Shown: positions 62,201 through 64,000 of the stretch, piece by piece
How the letters are laid out: each line of letters starts with the position of its first letter
Numbering within the stretch: position 1 is the stretch's first letter
Origin: CADEDH01 sp965262175
GTDB taxonomy: Bacteria > Actinomycetota > Acidimicrobiia > Acidimicrobiales > SZUA-35
NCBI GenBank assembly: GCA_965262175.1
Contig: CBDHES010000028.1
Location: forward strand, 62,001 to 126,000
DNA length: 64,000 bases
Direction: 5' to 3'
Translations under genes and position numbers: made by a program
The notes under the pieces: model-generated
Seen by the model: only the letters and a program-made list of their open reading frames with translations
Databases searched by the model: none
What the model was told of the DNA's origin: nothing

Positions 62201-63100
62201 CTACTGGTTGGCGTGGAGCTCGGTGTTGAGCCCACCCCACGATCCGCCGTCCGAGGGGACGGCCTCGACCGTACCGGTGACGCTGTTGCGGCGGTAGAGG
62301 AGGCCGGACTGGCCGCTCAGGTCCCGCCCCCGGACGACCGACCCGTCGGGCATCGAGACCTTGGTGCCGCCGGTCACGTACAACCCGGCCTCGACGATGC
62401 AGCGGTCGCCGAGCGAGATCCCGATCCCGGCGTTGGCCCCGATCAGGCAGTGCTCGCCGACCGAGATCACCTCGGTGCCGCCGCCGGACAGCGTGCCCAT
62501 GATCGACGCGCTGCCACCGAGATCGGAGTGGGCGCCGACGATGACCCCGGCGCTGATTCGCCCCTCGACCATCGACGGACCGAGGGTGCCGGCGTTGAAG
62601 TTGATGAACCCCTCGTGCATGACCGTCGTCCCGTCGGCCAGGTGGGCGCCGAGCCGGACCCGGTCGGCGTCGGCGATCCGGACCCCGTCGGGAATGACGT
62701 AGTCGGTCATCCGGGGGAACTTGTCGACCGAGGTGACGTGGAGGTCGTGGCCGTGATCGGCGGCGGCCGCCCGGAGGGCGTCGACCCGGGTCGGGAGGAT
62801 CGGTCCGGCGCTGGTCCACGCCACGTTGGTCAGCAGCCCGAAGACCCCGTCGAGGTTGATCCCGTGGGGCGGGTGGACCCGGCGGCTGACGAGGTGGAGT
62901 CGGAGGTAGGCCTCGGCGGCGGACGTGGCCGGCTGGTCGGGAGACTCGATCGTCACCGTCACCGACTTCCCGGCGATCATCCCCACCGTCTCGGCCAGGC
63001 AGCTCCGGCGGGGCTCGACCCCGGGCCCGGGGAACCAGGCGTCGAGGGTCTCGCCGGAATCGGCATCGACATAGCTGTGTCCGGTCGCGGTGATTGACAT
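62201..63100 (-). CDS. dapD: 2,3,4,5-tetrahydropyridine-2,6-dicarboxylate N-succinyltransferase
   Basis: Lysine and meso-diaminopimelate biosynthesis, succinylase branch: transfers succinyl from succinyl-CoA to tetrahydrodipicolinate. 299 residues of the actinobacterial type (like Rv1201c). An N-terminal alpha/beta part precedes a left-handed beta-helix with hexapeptide turns (VRLGAHLADGTTVMHEGFIN, GAGVIVGAHSDLGG-like ISAGVIVGAHSDLGGSAS, VISVGEHCLIGANAGIGISLG). The active-site region has the MVEGR and GGTxVSMPDG-like segments. ATG 63100 is used. Converges with the NRPS gene. Confidence 0.93.
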   Translation of the reverse strand: MSITATGHSYVDADSGETLDAWFPGPGVEPRRSCLAETVGMIAGKSVTVTIESPDQPATSAAEAYLRLHLVSRRVHPPHGINLDGVFGLLTNVAWTSAGPILPTRVDALRAAAADHGHDLHVTSVDKFPRMTDYVIPDGVRIADADRVRLGAHLADGTTVMHEGFINFNAGTLGPSMVEGRISAGVIVGAHSDLGGSASIMGTLSGGGTEVISVGEHCLIGANAGIGISLGDRCIVEAGLYVTGGTKVSMPDGSVVRGRDLSGQSGLLYRRNSVTGTVEAVPSDGGSWGGLNTELHANQ

Positions 63101-63152
63101 GGCCGCCAGTCTGTCAGCCCGGGCGGGCCAACCGGTCGAGGATTTCGACTGC

Positions 63153-63797
63153 TCAGCCCGGAGCGGCGCCGCTACGGAGGAGGACCAGCATCGCCGGGAT
63201 GTCGTCGAGCCCGTCCCGCCCCGGCAGGTAGGAATGGGGACCGGAGATCTCGACGGCCGAGCAGACCTCGGCGGCGGCCAGCTCGCCGATCACCCGTTCG
63301 TCGTCGCGTTCGAGGTACACGTCCCGTCGCTGGGAGAAGGCGATCGGCCCACCGGGCCGAACCACCCGGCAGAACTCGGTGACGATTCGGGCCGTGTCGG
63401 GGAGGTAGGTCATCACCCCGGCGCACACGAGGCCGGCGATGGCCCCGTCGTCGAAGGGGATCGGTGCCGTCTGCAGGTCGGCCTGCTCGAGCACCGCGTA
63501 GTGGCCGGTGGCCTTCGCCACCTCCAACGAGCGGGGCGACAGGTCGATGCCGGCGACCGACTCGAACCCGGCCGTTCGGAGCTCCCGCCCGACCAGCCCC
63601 GTCCCGCACCCCACGTCGAGGATCATGCCGGGACCGGGCCGAGACGCAGCCAACGCCTCGACCACCCGAGCCGGCATCTCGTACCCCCAATCCGCCAGAT
63701 CACCGTCGTAGGACTCGGCCCACGTGTCGTAGACCCCGGCCACCGTGCCGGGGTCGGTGTCGGCACGCTGCAGCCACCGTGTCAGATCGTCGCTCAT
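63153..63797 (-). CDS. Class I SAM-dependent methyltransferase
   Basis: 214 residues. The N-terminus VYDTWAESYDGDLADWGYEMP is typical of the UbiE/WBSCR27-like methyltransferase group. Motif I is ILDVGCGTGLVG (about 59-70), followed by VAGIDLSPRSLEVAKATG, DLQTAPIPFDDGAIAGLVC and VRPGGPIAFSQRRDVYLE. Substrate unknown. TAGGTT lies 6 nt before the ATG at 63797, predicting a leaderless message. It starts divergently from the DUF1801 gene. Confidence 0.87.
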   Translation of the reverse strand: MSDDLTRWLQRADTDPGTVAGVYDTWAESYDGDLADWGYEMPARVVEALAASRPGPGMILDVGCGTGLVGRELRTAGFESVAGIDLSPRSLEVAKATGHYAVLEQADLQTAPIPFDDGAIAGLVCAGVMTYLPDTARIVTEFCRVVRPGGPIAFSQRRDVYLERDDERVIGELAAAEVCSAVEISGPHSYLPGRDGLDDIPAMLVLLRSGAAPG

Positions 63798-63803
63798 CGC
63801 CCG

Positions 63804-63809
63804 AACCTA
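63804..63809 (-). promoter_or_regulatory. -10 element TAGGTT, leaderless promoter of the 63797 methyltransferase
   Basis: TAGGTT on the minus strand ends 6 nt before ATG 63797. Same hexamer and spacing as at 7679, 34363, 40640 and 41280. Confidence 0.5.
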
Positions 63810-63860
63810 GCAACGACGCTCACGCGGACCGGCCCCCGACCGCGGTGCGAGACTGTCGGC

Positions 63861-64000
63861 ATGAGCGTCACCGAAGTCGACGAGTACCTGGCCGCCCTCG
63901 ACGAGTCGAAGCGGGCGACCCTGGAAGCGGTACGGCGGGCGATCCTCGCCGTCGTGCCCGATGCCGAGCAGGGCCTCTCCTACGGCGTGCCGGTCTTCCG
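63861..64000 (+). CDS. DUF1801 (YdhG-like) protein, cut by the window end
   Basis: Only 46 residues are inside the window: SVTEVDEYLAALDESKRATL, EAVRRAILAVVPDAEQGLSYGVPVF. The helix pattern and the ...GLSYGVPVF ending match the start of DUF1801/YdhG proteins, sometimes called iron-chaperone-like. No function can be given. ATG 63861 has no clear ribosome site. GAGACT lies 6 nt before it, a weak leaderless-type element. Confidence 0.7.
   Translation, partial: MSVTEVDEYLAALDESKRATLEAVRRAILAVVPDAEQGLSYGVPVF

Overview
The window is about 70% G+C and densely coding on both strands. It fits an actinobacterium (Actinomycetota). An F420-type LLM oxidoreductase, a protein of the mycothiol-dependent nitroreductase family and Actinobacteria-type kinases and FHA proteins point that way. 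A free-living acidimicrobial lineage is my best guess, as inference only. No rRNA, tRNA, CRISPR array, insertion sequence, phage gene or origin was seen.

Layout. 1-4.3 kb: an FHA/membrane/trypsin-like protein and a receptor-like Ser/Thr kinase with a fibronectin domain. 5-7.7 kb: a minus-strand operon whose first gene (7672-7052) is a selenoprotein with an in-frame TGA in a U-P-W-C redox motif, followed by a DMT exporter and a methyltransferase. 7.8-14.9 kb: an unknown protein plus an FHA/winged-helix regulator, an acyl-CoA dehydrogenase operon, and a giant membrane pseudokinase. 15-25 kb: methyltransferase, UvrD-like helicase with HRDC domain, alkylsulfatase, lipoprotein, crotonase, and an amidase with its small AtzG/GatC-like partner. 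25-38.6 kb: crotonases including menB, hydrolases, a secreted VWA/calcium-repeat protein, class I fumarase, a CAP-domain protein and a P450. 38.7-39.7 kb: a second selenoprotein, an AhpD-like protein with C-x-x-U, behind a small companion gene. 39.7-47.4 kb: cell-surface, VOC/WYL, M20 peptidase, acyl-CoA ligase and thioredoxin/NHL genes.

48.4-62.2 kb is a small nonribosomal peptide locus. A divergent acyl-CoA dehydrogenase, a standalone adenylation enzyme with a proline-like pocket, a carrier protein and an ornithine cyclodeaminase look like a proline or pyrrole-2-carboxyl starter module. They feed a 3085-residue synthetase read as C-A(PP-loop insertion)-T-C-A-T-TE-MT. The first adenylation domain has an Asn/Asp-like pocket and is interrupted, between motifs A8 and A10, by a complete zinc-ribbon plus PP-loop ATP pyrophosphatase of the WbpG/PseA amidotransferase type. 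This is the most unusual architecture here. The window ends with dapD, a methyltransferase and the start of a DUF1801 gene.

Regulation. Five genes carry a TAGGTT hexamer exactly 6-7 nt before the start codon, which implies leaderless transcripts. The ornithine cyclodeaminase gene has a roughly 150-nt leader with mutually exclusive stems, one of which hides the ribosome binding site. Both selenocysteine codons are followed by hairpins that meet the bacterial SECIS rules.
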